In this document: one piece after another, positions 62,501-64,000 of the stretch
Numbering within the stretch: position 1 is the first letter of the stretch
How the letters are laid out: each line of letters opens with the position of its first letter
Assembly: GCF_949628215.1 (NCBI RefSeq)
Contig: NC_134276.1
Coordinates: forward strand, 11,621,690-11,685,689
Direction: 5' to 3'
DNA length: 64,000 nucleotides
Source: Phalacrocorax aristotelis
Lineage: Eukaryota; Chordata; Aves; Suliformes; Phalacrocoracidae
The notes under the pieces: generated by a model
Seen by the model: only the letters and a program-made list of their open reading frames with translations
What the model was told of the DNA's origin: nothing
Database searches by the model: none
Program-made: the position numbers and the translations under genes

Positions 62501-64000
62501 TCTTTTGCCTTTAGACATGCTGATAGACCTCCTTATCTGCAGTGTGAAGCAGCAGCAAAAGAAGAAGCAGGCACCCAAGTGATGTTTAGGAAAGCAGGAT
62601 AAAATATTACTTGTAATGTTCATATTTCTTCTCTGCTATATGAGATCTGACAGCAATAGGGACTGAATCATTTCCTGTGGTTCTTCAGAGACATTAGCTG
62701 CTGGAAGGATAACAGCTATCTCTTCATGCAGAGACAAATGCTTCAGATTTTACTGAGAATCCTCTGGTACCTCAAGTGTTAAACTAGCTTATTTTGAAAG
62801 AATGAATAAACTAAGCTTAAGAGACCTTCAGATGCCTTCATTCCAGGTAACGATTGCATAGCTTGTTATGGACCCTCTGTAATTCTTCATCATAGCCCTT
62901 TTCATTTATATTTACTGGATTGTCATAGGTTGCAAGATTTATCTTATGAGCTTCAAAAGCCCATGATTCTTCCTCTGAAGATGCAAGTGCCCTTTGTAAA
63001 AAATTCACATCCTCAACTTTGAACTTCAGCAGCAGTTGTTATTTTTATACTTCATTTAAATGTTAATGTGCTATTTTCTAAATTTCAAACTTTTGAACTG
63101 CTGCATGATTTCCAGACTTCTCAATGAAGGTTTTCATGTTGGAGTGACATTTCCTCCAGATTATACAGAAAGAAGCTTCCATAGTTACATAGAGAAAAAA
63201 GGAAGACAAGGGTTTCAGCAGAAGAAAATATACCTGTGGTCACAGCTGAGTGATTAACTGATTAGTTACACTGAACTAGAGGCCAGTCATTCTCAGGTTG
63301 CATTTAGTGTTTATGAAAGGCACTTGGAAAAGACCATTTTAATCCCCCATGCAGCCACAAAACAAGCTAGAAGCCTCATCCTATGCTGCATAATAGCAAT
63401 CTATTGGCACAGCCGATGTATATATGCAAGACACGTATACAGTTTCCAGACCCAGGTAGGTCTAAACTGTCAATGGTATCGGTGGTAGTGATGCTGCCTT
63501 TTGGTGTACGAGAGAGTCTCCACACTACATATTTCATTTTTCAGTAAGGTAGCAGTAATCATACATGGCCACTATATGGCATCTGTTCTGCTGCAAGTAT
63601 ATATGCTAAGTATATAAAAGGCAAGCAAAAACATCCTCGGATTTCATCCTGTCATGGCAAATTGGGAAGGAGGTCTTTTGACCAGAGTGGAATCAAGAAA
63701 AAATCTTCAGGAGCTCAAAGACAATATAAAAAGTCAGCTGCCAATTCCTTCCCTTATTTATTATTTCCTTCAATCAGTACATCCACAAAATCTCATCTCT
63801 GTTTCCCTGAAACAGAAACAAACAGTAGGAGATTTATGGAAGGTCTAGTTACATTCTGCATTTCTCCCCATATTCAGGGCTTAGATACAAGGGCACAATG
63901 GTTATGCTAACTACACATACTTGATCCAAAAGTATAGATTTTGGAGAATCCATGAGCACAAGGTGGTTTTAGATTTGCCTGACTCCTGTGCGTAAGGCTG
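59512..64000. other. Intergenic 3' flank to window end, nothing recognised
   Basis: About 4.5 kb of AT-rich DNA. Short open frames lack domains. One CACGTG occurs at 60594-60599. No CR1 tail, RNA gene or exon of a neighbouring gene was recognised. Confidence 0.5.

Noticed and set aside
1..64000. CRISPR array, phage, operon or other prokaryotic system
   Set aside because: No regularly spaced direct repeats, no densely packed long genes, and no ribosome-binding-site pattern. The window is plainly vertebrate intron and intergenic DNA.
1..64000. Endogenous retrovirus or LTR
   Set aside because: All RT signatures found have the CR1-type FADDTKL/VPQGS layout with CR1 tails. No LTR pair, primer-binding site or retroviral gene order was recognised.

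Overview
The window is vertebrate nuclear DNA, most likely from a bird. Two observations support this. It carries one split gene for a melatonin receptor, and its interspersed repeats are almost all CR1-type LINEs, including copies with the short tandem ATTCTRTG-like 3' end typical of CR1 in birds and other sauropsids. I see no bacterial-style operon, CRISPR array, rRNA gene, complete tRNA gene or recognisable retrovirus. I cannot name the species.

The only host gene I can support is MTNR1B (melatonin receptor type 1B, MT2/Mel1b) on the + strand. A CpG island at about 17.83-18.70 kb holds GC boxes, a TATA-like TTAAAAG and coding exon 1 (18407-18617: N-terminus, TM1 and first intracellular loop). 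An intron of 29,088 bp with GT/AG ends follows. Coding exon 2 (47706-48574) encodes TM2 to the C-terminus. The joined reading frame is 359 codons with no break. The intron interrupts a glycine codon after its first base, at the start of TM2, which is the conserved intron position of this family. The first 2 kb of the intron contain a second CpG island (about 20.02-20.52 kb) and two canonical CACGTG E-boxes.

Around the gene, CR1 fragments of several ages occupy roughly a fifth of the window. In the 5' flank they lie at 1-125 (-) and 5.77-7.19 kb (-). In the intron there are old antisense copies at 24.06-25.72 kb and 46.45-47.01 kb, and sense copies at 30.44-31.73, 33.97-34.14, 34.41-35.31 and 39.43-41.51 kb. 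In the 3' flank they lie at 50.10-50.62 kb (-), 52.17-52.41 kb (+), 53.98-55.76 kb (-) and 56.74-59.51 kb (+). The last is the longest and keeps an endonuclease part and a 334-codon reverse-transcriptase part. I see no intact CR1: all are 5'-truncated, frame-broken or missing catalytic residues. Smaller items are a likely tRNA-derived SINE remnant (38.2-38.3 kb), an isolated CpG cluster with a CTCF-like core (38.5-38.6 kb), a 20-base G run (7.71 kb) and a degenerate TAACCAG/CTGGTTA array (29.87-30.0 kb).

I did not find a previously undescribed system. The points most worth checking are regulatory (intronic CpG island, E-boxes, CTCF-like site), the receptor's cysteine-free tail, the SINE-like palindrome, and a near-identical CR1 tail pair in opposite orientations on either side of the gene. 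The remaining flanks (about 18 kb upstream and 15 kb downstream) show no exon I can recognise.
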